Source: Aquincola tertiaricarbonis (GTDB taxonomy: Bacteria; Pseudomonadota; Gammaproteobacteria; Burkholderiales; Burkholderiaceae_C). From it: a stretch of 64,000 bases of DNA. Numbering within the stretch: position 1 is the first letter of the stretch; each line of letters starts with the position of its first letter. The notes beneath the pieces were generated by a model. That model was not told the DNA's origin. It did no database searches and worked only from the letters and a program-made list of their open reading frames with translations. The position numbers and the translations under genes were made by a program. This document shows, in pieces, positions 16,790 through 24,904 of the stretch. Location of the stretch: assembly GCF_023573145.1 (NCBI RefSeq), contig NZ_CP097635.1, positions 1,612,001-1,676,000 of the forward strand, written 5' to 3'.

Positions 16790-17437
16790 ATGTCCACGCG
16801 CCATTCCTATGCGCCGGCCCAGGGCCACCGCCTGCGCCACGATCCGCTGGCCGCCATCCTGGGTCCGCGGCCCATCGGCTGGATTTCCACGCTCAGCGAA
16901 ACAGGCGTGGCCAACCTGGCGCCCTACAGCTTCTTCAACGTCTTCAACTACCGGCCGCCCATCGTGGCCTTCTCCAGCGTCGGCCACAAGGACACGGTGC
17001 GCCATGCGCAGCGCAGCGGCCAGTTCGTGTGCAACCTGGCCACCCGCGCGCTGGCCGAGGCGGTCAACCACTCCAGCATCGAGGCGCCGCCCGGCACCAG
17101 CGAGTTCACGCTGTGCGGCCTGACGCCGCGCGCCAGCACGCTGGTGCAGGCCCCGGCGGTGGCCGAGAGCCCGGTGAACCTGGAATGCGAGGTGCTGCAG
17201 GTGCAGCGCCTGCACGACCGCCAGGGCCGCCCGCTGGACACCTGGATGGTGCTGGGCGAAGTGGTGATGGTGCACATCGACCCGCCACTGCTGTGCGGCC
17301 CCGACGGCACCTACGACACCGCCGCTGCCGCCCCCATCCTGCGCGGCGGCGGCCCGGCCGACTACTTCGAGGTCACGGCGGCAGCGCGGTTTGAGATGCG
17401 GCGGCCGGCGCCTCAACCGCAGTCAGGCGCCACTTGA
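16790..17437 (+). CDS. Flavin reductase-like FMN-binding split-barrel protein
   Basis: A 215-residue protein of the flavin-reductase-like (split barrel) family: GPRPIGWISTLSETGVANLA and YSFFNVFNYRPPIVAFSS are the FMN-contact strands at residues 27-64. Members are NAD(P)H:FMN reductases or flavoproteins with another role. Divergent from the EamA gene. Its last 15 bases overlap the BrnA-like gene tail to tail. Confidence 0.85.
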   Translation: MSTRHSYAPAQGHRLRHDPLAAILGPRPIGWISTLSETGVANLAPYSFFNVFNYRPPIVAFSSVGHKDTVRHAQRSGQFVCNLATRALAEAVNHSSIEAPPGTSEFTLCGLTPRASTLVQAPAVAESPVNLECEVLQVQRLHDRQGRPLDTWMVLGEVVMVHIDPPLLCGPDGTYDTAAAAPILRGGGPADYFEVTAAARFEMRRPAPQPQSGAT

Positions 17438-17734
17438 TGCGCGGCGGCTGCGCCGGGCGATGTACGCCTTGAGCACGCCGTCCATGCGGGATTGCCAGCC
17501 TTCACCTGTGGCCTTGAAGTACGCCAGGACTTCGGGGCTGTAGCGGATGGATACCAACTGCTTCCTGGCTTCGAGCGGAGGCCTGCCGCGCAGGGCGCGT
17601 GCCGGCACCATGGCCTTCAGCTGAGCGGGGGTCAGAGGGGGCGCGTCAGGGTCAGCCTTGGCGGCTGCGGTGATGGCGCGGTCCTCTTCCGCGGTCGGCA
17701 TCACGACATTGGGGCGCTTACGTTGCTTGGACAT
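17423..17734 (-). CDS. brnA: BrnA-type antitoxin, no toxin partner
   Basis: A 103-residue basic protein whose C-terminal half carries the BrnA ribbon-helix-helix signature: KQLVSIRYSPEVLAYFKATG followed by GWQSRMDGVLKAYI. It starts at an ATG with GAGGTGA upstream. In intact modules brnT (an RNase toxin) lies immediately upstream of brnA; here only about 60 bases separate it from the MarR gene and no BrnT-like sequence was seen, so the antitoxin is an orphan. It may act as a repressor or as an immunity remnant. Confidence 0.75.
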   Translation of the reverse strand: MSKQRKRPNVVMPTAEEDRAITAAAKADPDAPPLTPAQLKAMVPARALRGRPPLEARKQLVSIRYSPEVLAYFKATGEGWQSRMDGVLKAYIARRSRRASSGA

Positions 17735-17798
17735 GGTGCTTCACCTCGCGGCGATGGGCGCGGCGCAGGCTCCTGTGTAGCGACTGCCGATCCACATG

Positions 17799-18284
17799 TC
17801 AAAGCTGCCCGTCCGGCACCAGCGCCTGCAGCAGCCCCACCAGCTGCTGCCAGCGGGCATCGCCGAACTGCTGGCGTTGCTGGTGCTGGTGGGCCTGCGC
17901 CTGCTGGATCAGGCGGCGCACCGTGGTGTGGCCGGCGGGGGTGATGCGCAGCAGGGTCTGGCGGCGGTCTTGCGGGTCGGGCTCGCGCTGCACCAGGGTC
18001 TGTTGCGCCAGGCGGTCGATCAGCCGCGTCAGCGTGGGCTGCTTGGTGGCCGCGCGGCGGGCCAGCAGGCCCAGCGGCACCGGGCCGCCATCGGCCAGCG
18101 TGGCCAGCACCCGCCACTCCAGCACCGACAGGCCCGCCGCACGCACCTGCTCGGCGAAGTCGCCCACCAGGTGGGCGGCGGCCTGCGTCAGCAGCGCCGG
18201 CAGGTACTGGGCGACGAAGCCGCCCTCTGCGGGCGGCGCCGCGGGCAGCTCGTCAATAGCGCCCACTGAGCAAGGCCCCGCCAC
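17799..18284 (-). CDS. MarR-family regulator of the gentisate-type operon
   Basis: A 161-residue winged-helix regulator. The core is GLSVLEWRVLATLADGGPVP, then TKQPTLTRLIDRLAQQTLVQ (recognition helix) and the wing REPDPQDRRQTLLRITPAG. Its start overlaps the maleate-isomerase gene by 32 bases, so it is the last gene of the large minus-strand operon and probably represses it in response to an aromatic acid or CoA ester. A GTG six codons in is an alternative start. Confidence 0.85.
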   Translation of the reverse strand: MAGPCSVGAIDELPAAPPAEGGFVAQYLPALLTQAAAHLVGDFAEQVRAAGLSVLEWRVLATLADGGPVPLGLLARRAATKQPTLTRLIDRLAQQTLVQREPDPQDRRQTLLRITPAGHTTVRRLIQQAQAHQHQQRQQFGDARWQQLVGLLQALVPDGQL

Positions 18285-19020
18285 CCGGGATGTGCGTGGG
18301 CAGGTTCAGCTGCTTCAGCATCTGCCAGGTGGTGGCCACCGCGGCCGACAGCGTGGGAATGCCCGATGCGTCCTGCACCTTCTGGATGGAGGGCAGCGAA
18401 GGCATCTGCACGCAGGCCGACAGCACGATGCCGTCGATGCCGCTGCGGTCCAGCCGCTGGTAGATCTCCAGCAGGTTGGCCGGGTTCTGCGCCGCCACCG
18501 CCAGGTTGTCGGGGATCTCCAGCGCCACGTAGTCCTTCACCTCCACGCCTTCGTGCTCGATGTAGTCCACCACCAGCTTGGTCAGCGGCTTCATGTAGGG
18601 GCAGATCACGCTCACCCGCTTCATGCCCATCGCATGCAGGCCTTCGATCAGCGCGCCGGCGCTGGTGACCACCGGGGCGGCGTTGCCATTGGTCTCGGTG
18701 GCCAGCTGCAGCCGCGCCTGCGACTGGCGGTGGTAGCCCAGGCCCATGCTCATGATGGCCACCAGGCAGGCATAGCCCAGCACATCGACCTTGGCGTCCG
18801 ACAGCTCCAGCGCGCAGCGGTCGCTGTCGCGGTCCATGGCTTCCAGCTCTTCCTTCACCACCTTCTTCATCCGCATGCGGCTGGAGTGGAAGGTGAAGCG
18901 CTCGGGCGCCACCAGTTCGCGCGCCCGCAGCAGCGCCGGAATCTCGGTTTCCATCGTCGTGTTGGACGAAGGCACGATCTGCCCCACGCGGATGGGGCGG
19001 GCAACGAAGTCGAAGCTCAT
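18253..19020 (-). CDS. maiA: Maleate cis-trans isomerase (Asp/Glu racemase superfamily)
   Basis: A 255-residue enzyme converting maleate to fumarate. It opens with VGQIVPSSNTTMETEIP, which fits maleate isomerase and arylmalonate decarboxylase. The two catalytic cysteines expected for the family are C85 (LGYACLVAIM) and C203 (VLSACVQMPSLP). The start overlaps the nitrilase stop (ATGA). In this operon it would take maleate released from the gentisate ring-cleavage product into the citric acid cycle as fumarate. Confidence 0.85.
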   Translation of the reverse strand: MSFDFVARPIRVGQIVPSSNTTMETEIPALLRARELVAPERFTFHSSRMRMKKVVKEELEAMDRDSDRCALELSDAKVDVLGYACLVAIMSMGLGYHRQSQARLQLATETNGNAAPVVTSAGALIEGLHAMGMKRVSVICPYMKPLTKLVVDYIEHEGVEVKDYVALEIPDNLAVAAQNPANLLEIYQRLDRSGIDGIVLSACVQMPSLPSIQKVQDASGIPTLSAAVATTWQMLKQLNLPTHIPGGGALLSGRY

Positions 19021-20039
19021 GCGGAGGCCTCCGGGCTCACGGTCAGGTCCAGGCCCTGCAGCGCATCGGCGCTGGCGGGGTCGATGAAGCGCGCCGCCGC
19101 CAGCGGCTGGCGGTTGACGCGCAGGTCGAAGATGTCGAAGCGGTTGTAGTGGCCGGTGATGTCGTGCATCTGCCGCGGCTGCAGGCATTTGCCGAGGTCG
19201 ATCTCGGCATAGGCGATGCCTTCGACGTCGATCAGCGGCTGGCCGATGACGCGGCCGTCGGGCCCGATGAAGCCCGAGAACGCGCTGTTGGGCCGGGCCA
19301 GCAGCTCACGCGCCTCGGGGTGGGTGGCGGCCATGGCATCCACGATCTCGCCCGACACGGTGGAGCAGGACACCACCGTGAACAGCTTGCCCTCGAAGCT
19401 GTGGGCCGCCGCCCGCAGGCGGATGGCCTCGGCCATGTCGTAGTCCTTGGGCGCCACCGGCAGCGCGATGTAGCTGGCCACGTGCACCAGCTCACCCTGC
19501 GCCAGCAGCGAGAAGCGCGCCAGCGTGTTGGTGTTTTCGCCGCAGGCCAGCGAGCCCAGCTTGCCGATGGGCGTGTCGTGCACCCGCAGCGCCGAGGCAT
19601 CGCCCGGCGCCCAGGTGAGCTTCTCGGCCCAGGTGGGCACCAGCTTGCGGTGGCGGCCCAGCAGGCGGCCGTCTTCGCCGATGGTGACCAGCGTGTTGTA
19701 GATGGTGCCGATGCTCTGCGGATGCCGCTCGTTGACGCCGATCACCACATGGATGCGGTGGCGCGCCGCGGCCTGCGCGATCTTGCGGATCTCGGGGCCC
19801 GGGATCTCGATGGCCGAGCGGGCCAGCTTGTCGAACCAGGGGCTGCCGTCGATCGGGTTCATCACCCAGCTCCAGTACGGGTAGCCCGAGACGAACACTT
19901 CCGGAAAGGCCACCAGCCGCGCGCCGTTGGCGGCGGCCTCGGCGATCAGCCGGCAGGCCTTGTCCACCGTGGCGTCGGTGTCCAGGAAGACGGGCGCGGC
20001 CTGCACGGCCGCGGCCTTGAAGGTGGGTAGCTGCAGCAT
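19017..20039 (-). CDS. Nitrilase
   Basis: A 340-residue carbon-nitrogen hydrolase. The catalytic triad is visible: E47 in LVAFPEVFVSGYPYW, K132 in GRHRKLVPTWAEKLTW, C166 in GKLGSLACGENTN. The CGEN pattern and the 340-residue length fit true nitrilases (nitrile to acid plus ammonia) rather than amidases. It lies 14 bases after the FAH-family gene. Its place in an aromatic operon suggests an aryl or arylacetonitrile substrate that yields an acid for this pathway; the substrate is inferred. Confidence 0.85.
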   Translation of the reverse strand: MLQLPTFKAAAVQAAPVFLDTDATVDKACRLIAEAAANGARLVAFPEVFVSGYPYWSWVMNPIDGSPWFDKLARSAIEIPGPEIRKIAQAAARHRIHVVIGVNERHPQSIGTIYNTLVTIGEDGRLLGRHRKLVPTWAEKLTWAPGDASALRVHDTPIGKLGSLACGENTNTLARFSLLAQGELVHVASYIALPVAPKDYDMAEAIRLRAAAHSFEGKLFTVVSCSTVSGEIVDAMAATHPEARELLARPNSAFSGFIGPDGRVIGQPLIDVEGIAYAEIDLGKCLQPRQMHDITGHYNRFDIFDLRVNRQPLAAARFIDPASADALQGLDLTVSPEASA

Positions 20040-20053
20040 GCCGCGCCCCGACC

Positions 20054-20965
20054 TCAGACCGCCACCACCGGGTGGCGCAGGCGGCCGATGCCCTGCACCT
20101 GGCCCTCGATCACGTCGCCCGGCCACACCCATTCCTGCGGGCTGCGGCCGGCGCCCACGCCATCGGGCGTGCCGGTGGCGATGATGTCGCCCGGCTCCAG
20201 CGTGATGCCGGCGCTCAGGTCGGCGATCAGCTCGTCCACCTTGAACAGCATGTGGCGGGTGTTGGAGCTTTGCTTGGTGATGCCGTTGACCGTCAGGCTC
20301 AGGTCCAGCACCTGTGGGTCGGGGATCTCGTCGGCGGTGACGATGCACGGGCCCATCGGTGCATAAGTGTCCTGGCCCTTGGAGTAGATCCACTGGCCGG
20401 CGCGGCGGCAGTCGCGCGCGCTCATGTCGATGATCACGGTGTAGCCGAACACGTGGTGCAGCGCCTGCTCCACCGCCACGCGCTTGGCGCGGGTGCCGAT
20501 GACCACGCCCAGCTCGATTTCCCAGTCCAGCTGCTGCGTGATCTTGGCGTTGTGCTCGATGGCGTCGCCGGGGCCGATGACGGTGGTGGGCGGCTTGGAG
20601 AAGATCACCGGCTGCTTGGGCAGCTCCTTCGAGGTGTCCAGCGTGCGGGCCGATTCGGCCACGTGCTCCACGTAGTTCAGGCCGATGCCGAACAGGTTCT
20701 TGCGCGGCCGCGGAATCGGCGCCAGCAGCTTCACGTTGGCCAGCGGCCAGCTGGTGCCGTCCGGGAAGCGGCCTTCGAACGAGGCCAGCAGCTCGGTGGT
20801 GCTGCGCACGGCCTGCGGGCCCAGGTCGATGAAGTCCAGCATGTCGGCCGGCAGGCTCTGGCCGCGCTGGGCGGCCAGCAGGGCCAGGTCCACGACCTGG
20901 TGGTCGACGATGGCGCCCAGGCGGGCGGCGGCCAGGATGTCGGCGCGGTAGGTGACGAGTCGCAT
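20054..20965 (-). CDS. Fumarylacetoacetate-hydrolase-family enzyme, probable maleylpyruvate/fumarylpyruvate hydrolase
   Basis: A 303-residue FAH-family hydrolase. Metal and active-site regions are WEIELGVVIG, GYTVIIDMSARD and GDIIATGTPDGVGAGRSP, with the N-terminal lid in the first 80 residues. Between gentisate dioxygenase and maleate isomerase, and with no maleylpyruvate isomerase gene nearby, it is best read as hydrolysing maleylpyruvate directly to maleate and pyruvate. The fumarylpyruvate hydrolase alternative needs an isomerase from elsewhere in the genome. Confidence 0.82.
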   Translation of the reverse strand: MRLVTYRADILAAARLGAIVDHQVVDLALLAAQRGQSLPADMLDFIDLGPQAVRSTTELLASFEGRFPDGTSWPLANVKLLAPIPRPRKNLFGIGLNYVEHVAESARTLDTSKELPKQPVIFSKPPTTVIGPGDAIEHNAKITQQLDWEIELGVVIGTRAKRVAVEQALHHVFGYTVIIDMSARDCRRAGQWIYSKGQDTYAPMGPCIVTADEIPDPQVLDLSLTVNGITKQSSNTRHMLFKVDELIADLSAGITLEPGDIIATGTPDGVGAGRSPQEWVWPGDVIEGQVQGIGRLRHPVVAV

Positions 20966-21005
20966 GGAAAAGGTCTCCGATGAGGTGAAGAAGCAGGCGA
21001 GGGCG

Positions 21006-22133
21006 TCAGCCCGTCACCGGTTGGTGGCCGTCGTTCTCGGCCAGCGCCTGTTCGCGGTACAGGCCCAGGGCGTTGATCGTGGGCAGGTCATGGAAGGCGA
21101 AGAGGCAGGCGTCTTCGCTGCCGCTGGCATTGGCGTGCTCGTGGAAGGCCCAGGACGGCACGCAGAAGATGTCGCGCTCCTGCCAGTCGAAGCGCTGGCC
21201 GTTGATCACCGACCAGCCTTTGCCCTTGGCCACCTGGTACAGGAAGCTGCCGGTGTGGCGGTGGGCCTTCGTGTGCTCGCCGGGGCGCAGCAGCTGCATC
21301 GAGGCGCCCACCGTCTGCATCACCGGCCCGCCGGTCAGCGGGTTCACGTAGTTCATCAGCACGCCGTCGAAGGGGCTGCCGTCGCTCACCGCGGCCTGGC
21401 GCACCAGCGCCTCGTAGGTGGCTGCCCATTCGTACTTGAAGAGCGGCGAGTAGGGCTTGGTCCAGCCGTGCTGCAGCGGCTGCAGGCCGGCGCCGGCCCA
21501 GGCCGCCACCAGGTCGTTCACCGGGCGCGTCACGGCCTGGTGCAGGTCGGGGTGCACCGCGTAGAAGTTGGCCTCCATCGCGTTGACCAGCGGAATGTCC
21601 AGCCCGTCCTGCCAGATGCAGGGCGTGCCGTCCTCGGCCACGCCGTGCTCATGCCAGGTGCCATTGGGCGTGATGACGAAGTCGCGGGCGGCCAGCGTCA
21701 CCTGGTGGCCGTCGACGATGGTGTAGGCGCCGCTGCCTTCCATGATGAAGCGCAGCGCCGAAGCCGCATGCGCATGGGCCGAGGCGCGCTCGCCCGGCTT
21801 CATCACCTGCAGCCCGGCATACAGCCAGCCCACCGCGGCCGAGACGTCGCGGCGGCCCGGGTTGTCCAGGTACACCACGCGGCGGCCGGCCTTCTCGGGC
21901 GTCACCAGGTCGACCGAGCGCAGCACGTGCTCACGCAGGTCGCGGTAGCGCCACAGCACCGGCACCGAGGCCGACTGCGGCTGCCACGGCTCGATCTTGT
22001 TGGCCACGGTCCACAGCGCGCCGGTCTTCAGCCGTTCCAGCTCGGCGTAATAGGCCAGCAGCTCGGGTGAGTCGGCCACGTCGGCGCGGCCGGCCACCGA
22101 TTCGCGGTATTGGTCGTAGTTCGCTTGGGTCAT
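21006..22133 (-). CDS. Gentisate 1,2-dioxygenase
   Basis: A 375-residue bicupin Fe(II) ring-cleavage enzyme (gentisate to maleylpyruvate). The first cupin carries YAGLQVMKPGERASAHAHAA, whose His residues bind iron, then FIMEGSGAYTIVDG; the second cupin has LLRPGEHTKAHRHTGSFLY. Length and motifs agree with gentisate or related salicylate/1-hydroxy-2-naphthoate dioxygenases. The gene is 14 bases from the fused hydroxylase gene, whose product should be gentisyl-CoA. Confidence 0.85.
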   Translation of the reverse strand: MTQANYDQYRESVAGRADVADSPELLAYYAELERLKTGALWTVANKIEPWQPQSASVPVLWRYRDLREHVLRSVDLVTPEKAGRRVVYLDNPGRRDVSAAVGWLYAGLQVMKPGERASAHAHAASALRFIMEGSGAYTIVDGHQVTLAARDFVITPNGTWHEHGVAEDGTPCIWQDGLDIPLVNAMEANFYAVHPDLHQAVTRPVNDLVAAWAGAGLQPLQHGWTKPYSPLFKYEWAATYEALVRQAAVSDGSPFDGVLMNYVNPLTGGPVMQTVGASMQLLRPGEHTKAHRHTGSFLYQVAKGKGWSVINGQRFDWQERDIFCVPSWAFHEHANASGSEDACLFAFHDLPTINALGLYREQALAENDGHQPVTG

Positions 22134-22147
22134 CGCAGGGCTCCTGC

Positions 22148-24463
22148 TCAGGCGGGGGTCGAGAAAGGCTTGGCCAGCACACGCTCGAACTGCGTGCGCG
22201 CCGGCTCGATGGCCGGGTGCCAGGCCACGCCGCCACGGCCCAGGCGCACCAGCTCGCGGTGCAGCCAGGCCGGGTCGCTCATGAAGGGGCGGCCGATGGC
22301 GCACAGGTCGGCGCGGCCGGAGGCGATCACGCTGTTGACCTGGTCGGCCTCGGTGATGGCGCCCACGGCGATGGTGGGCACCCGCGCCTCGTTGCGGATG
22401 CGGTCGGCCATCGGCGTCTGATAGAGGCGGCCATACACCGGCCGCTGCTCGGGCGTCACTTCGCCGGTGGACACGTCCACCAGGTCGGCGCCGGCCTGCT
22501 TGAACTGGCGCGCCATCTCGATGGCGTCGTCCACCGTGGTGCCGCCTTCGGCCCAGTCGGTGGCCGAGAGCCGCACCGACATCGGCCGATCGGCCGGCCA
22601 GGCGGCGCGCATGGCGGCCAACACCTCCAGCGGGTAGCGCAAGCGCTTGGCCAGCGAGCCGCCGTAGTCGTCCTCACGCTGGTTGGTCAGTGGCGACAGG
22701 AAGCTGGACAGCAGGTAGCCGTGGCCGGCCTGCAGCTCCAGCCAGTCCACGCCGGCCTCGGCCGCGCGGCGGGTGGCGGCGACGAAGGCCTCGCGCACCG
22801 CGTCCATCTGCGCGCGGTCCATGGCCGCGGGCACGGCAGAAACCCCGGGCTTGTAGGGCAGGGCCGAGGCCGACAGCAGCGGCCAGCCTTCGGCCAGCGG
22901 CTGGTCGGCCGGCTCCCAGCCCGGCTGCACCGCGCCGCGGCGGCCGGCATGGCCCAGCTGCAGGCCGAAGCGGGCCGGCGTGTGGCGGTGGATGAAGTCG
23001 GCGATCGCCGCGATGCCGGCCTGCTGCTCGGCATTCCACAGCCCGGTGTCGGCCCGGGTCATGCGGCCTTCGGGCGTCACCGCGGTCATCTCCATCATCA
23101 CCAGGCCGGCGCCGCCCAGCGCCCGGCTGCCCAGGTACATGCGGTGGAAGTCGCCGGCCACGCCGTCGTCGGCCGCGGCTTGCAGCAGCGTGGGCGACAC
23201 GACCACGCGGTTGCGCAGCGTCAGGCCGCGGGCGGTGTAGGGCGTGAGCATGGGCAGCGGCGCGGCTTGCGCCTCGGGCGCCTGCACCCCTGCCTGGCCG
23301 GCCAGCCAGCGCTCATAGCCGGCCACCCAGGCCGGGTCGCGCAGGCGCAGGTTCTCGTGCGAGATGCGCTGCGAGCGTGTGAGCAGCGAGTAGGTGAATT
23401 GCTCGGGCGCCAGGTCGGCGTAGCGGCGCACGTTCTCGAACCACTCGGTGGAGTTGCGCGCGGCGTTCTGGATCTTCAGCACCTCCACGCTGCGCACTTC
23501 CTGGTAGTGGGCCAGGCCGGCGCGCAGGTCGCCTTGCGCGCCTTTCAGGCAGCGGGCCAGCTCGATCGCGTCTTCCAGCGCCAGCTTGGTGCCCGAGCCG
23601 ATGGAGAAGTGCGCGGTGTGGGCGGCGTCGCCCATCAGCACGACGGGGGTGTCGCCGTTCCAGTGCACCCAGCCGCCGCAGATCACCCGCGGGAAGCGGA
23701 TCCAGATGGCCGAGCCGCGCAGGTGCGAGGCATTGCTGATCAGCGCCTCGCCGTCCAGCCAGGGCGCGAACAGGCGCTCGCAGAAGGCGATGCCTTCTTC
23801 CTGGCTCATCTGGTCGAGGCCGCTCTTGTGCCAGCAGTCGTCGGGCGTTTCCACGATGAAGGTGGACAGCCCGTTCTCGAAGCGGTAGGCATGGGCCGCG
23901 AACCAGCCATGCTCGGTTTCCACGAACAGGAAGTTGAAGGCGTCGAACACCTTGCGCGTGCCCAGCCACACGAAGCGGCAGTGCCGGGTGTCGATGTCGG
24001 GCTGGTAGGTGGCGGCGTAGCGGGCGCGGGTGGGGCTGTTGATGCCGTCGCTGGCGATCACCAGGTCGGCGCCGTACTGGCGCGCGATGGCCTGGTCGTC
24101 GCTGACGGTGGTTTCGAACACCAGCTGCACGCCCACGTCTTCGCAGCGCGCCGGCAGGATGTTGAGCAGCCGCTTGCGGCCGATGCCGATGAAGCCGTGG
24201 CCGGTGGTGCGGATGGCCCGGCCCTTGAAGTGCACCTCGATGTCTTCCCAGCGCGAGAACTCGTCGGCGATGCTGCGGGCCGAGACGGGGTCGGCCTCGT
24301 GCAGGTGGTCCACCGTGGCGTCGGAGAACACCACGCCCCAGCCGAAGGTGTCGTAGGGCCGGTTGCGTTCAACCACCACCACTTCGTGGCTCGGGTCCTG
24401 CAGCTTCATCAGCAGGCCGAAGTACAGGCCGGCGGGGCCGCCGCCAATGCAGACGATCTTCAT
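22148..24463 (-). CDS. Fused aryl-CoA monooxygenase/old-yellow-enzyme (salicylyl-CoA 5-hydroxylase or 2-aminobenzoyl-CoA monooxygenase/reductase)
   Basis: A 771-residue two-domain flavoenzyme. Residues 1-395 are a class-A FAD monooxygenase: [11 protein letters not shown] at 6-16 and [20 protein letters not shown] around 276-293. Residues from 405 are an old-yellow-enzyme barrel: [30 protein letters not shown] and [18 protein letters not shown]. This architecture is known for 2-aminobenzoyl-CoA monooxygenase/reductase and for salicylyl-CoA 5-hydroxylase. The neighbouring thioesterase and gentisate dioxygenase favour salicylyl-CoA to gentisyl-CoA; anthraniloyl-CoA is the alternative because anthranilate genes are also present. 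Start overlaps the thioesterase stop by four bases. Confidence 0.88.
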   Translation of the reverse strand: MKIVCIGGGPAGLYFGLLMKLQDPSHEVVVVERNRPYDTFGWGVVFSDATVDHLHEADPVSARSIADEFSRWEDIEVHFKGRAIRTTGHGFIGIGRKRLLNILPARCEDVGVQLVFETTVSDDQAIARQYGADLVIASDGINSPTRARYAATYQPDIDTRHCRFVWLGTRKVFDAFNFLFVETEHGWFAAHAYRFENGLSTFIVETPDDCWHKSGLDQMSQEEGIAFCERLFAPWLDGEALISNASHLRGSAIWIRFPRVICGGWVHWNGDTPVVLMGDAAHTAHFSIGSGTKLALEDAIELARCLKGAQGDLRAGLAHYQEVRSVEVLKIQNAARNSTEWFENVRRYADLAPEQFTYSLLTRSQRISHENLRLRDPAWVAGYERWLAGQAGVQAPEAQAAPLPMLTPYTARGLTLRNRVVVSPTLLQAAADDGVAGDFHRMYLGSRALGGAGLVMMEMTAVTPEGRMTRADTGLWNAEQQAGIAAIADFIHRHTPARFGLQLGHAGRRGAVQPGWEPADQPLAEGWPLLSASALPYKPGVSAVPAAMDRAQMDAVREAFVAATRRAAEAGVDWLELQAGHGYLLSSFLSPLTNQREDDYGGSLAKRLRYPLEVLAAMRAAWPADRPMSVRLSATDWAEGGTTVDDAIEMARQFKQAGADLVDVSTGEVTPEQRPVYGRLYQTPMADRIRNEARVPTIAVGAITEADQVNSVIASGRADLCAIGRPFMSDPAWLHRELVRLGRGGVAWHPAIEPARTQFERVLAKPFSTPA

Positions 24464-24888
24464 GCGTGTGCTCCCAGCGCGTGGCGCAGTTCGGGGGGGA
24501 TGGGAATGGCTTCGTGCGTGACCAGCGAGGTGGTCACCAGGGTCTGGCGGGCCTGCATGCGCAGCTGGCCATCGCTGCCGCGGCAGGCCAGCTCCAGCAC
24601 CAGCGAGCGGCTGCCCACGTGGGCCACGTCCAGCGTCAGCGCCACGTCGTCGCCCATGCGGCTGATGGCCTTGAAGTCGGCCTCGATGCGCACCGAGGGC
24701 ATGCCCTGCCGGCGGCCCAGGATGTAGCCGGCAAAGCCGCCATCGGGCAGCAGCTGGTCGACCCAGGCTTCCAGCAGGTCGTTGAACATCACGAAGTACT
24801 GCGGGTAGAAAACGATGCCGGCGGGATCGCACTCCGAGAAGCGGATGCGGTGCGCGCGGCGGAAATGCCGTGGCGTGGCGGTGGTCAT
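24460..24888 (-). CDS. Hotdog-fold aryl-CoA thioesterase (4-hydroxybenzoyl-CoA thioesterase family)
   Basis: A 142-residue enzyme. The active-site helix is seen in [20 protein letters not shown] (residues 14-33), with the Asp-Pro-Ala-Gly-Ile-Val pattern of the 4-HBT family. It should cleave the hydroxylated aryl-CoA made by the fused hydroxylase, probably gentisyl-CoA to gentisate. Its stop overlaps the hydroxylase start, keeping hydroxylation and release adjacent. Confidence 0.88.
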   Translation of the reverse strand: MTTATPRHFRRAHRIRFSECDPAGIVFYPQYFVMFNDLLEAWVDQLLPDGGFAGYILGRRQGMPSVRIEADFKAISRMGDDVALTLDVAHVGSRSLVLELACRGSDGQLRMQARQTLVTTSLVTHEAIPIPPELRHALGAHA

Positions 24889-24904
24889 GCGGTATCTCCG
24901 GGGC

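Noticed and set aside
22067..24727. An 886-codon plus-strand open frame opposite the fused hydroxylase
   Set aside because: Antisense shadow of the 771-residue flavoenzyme, with no motif of its own.
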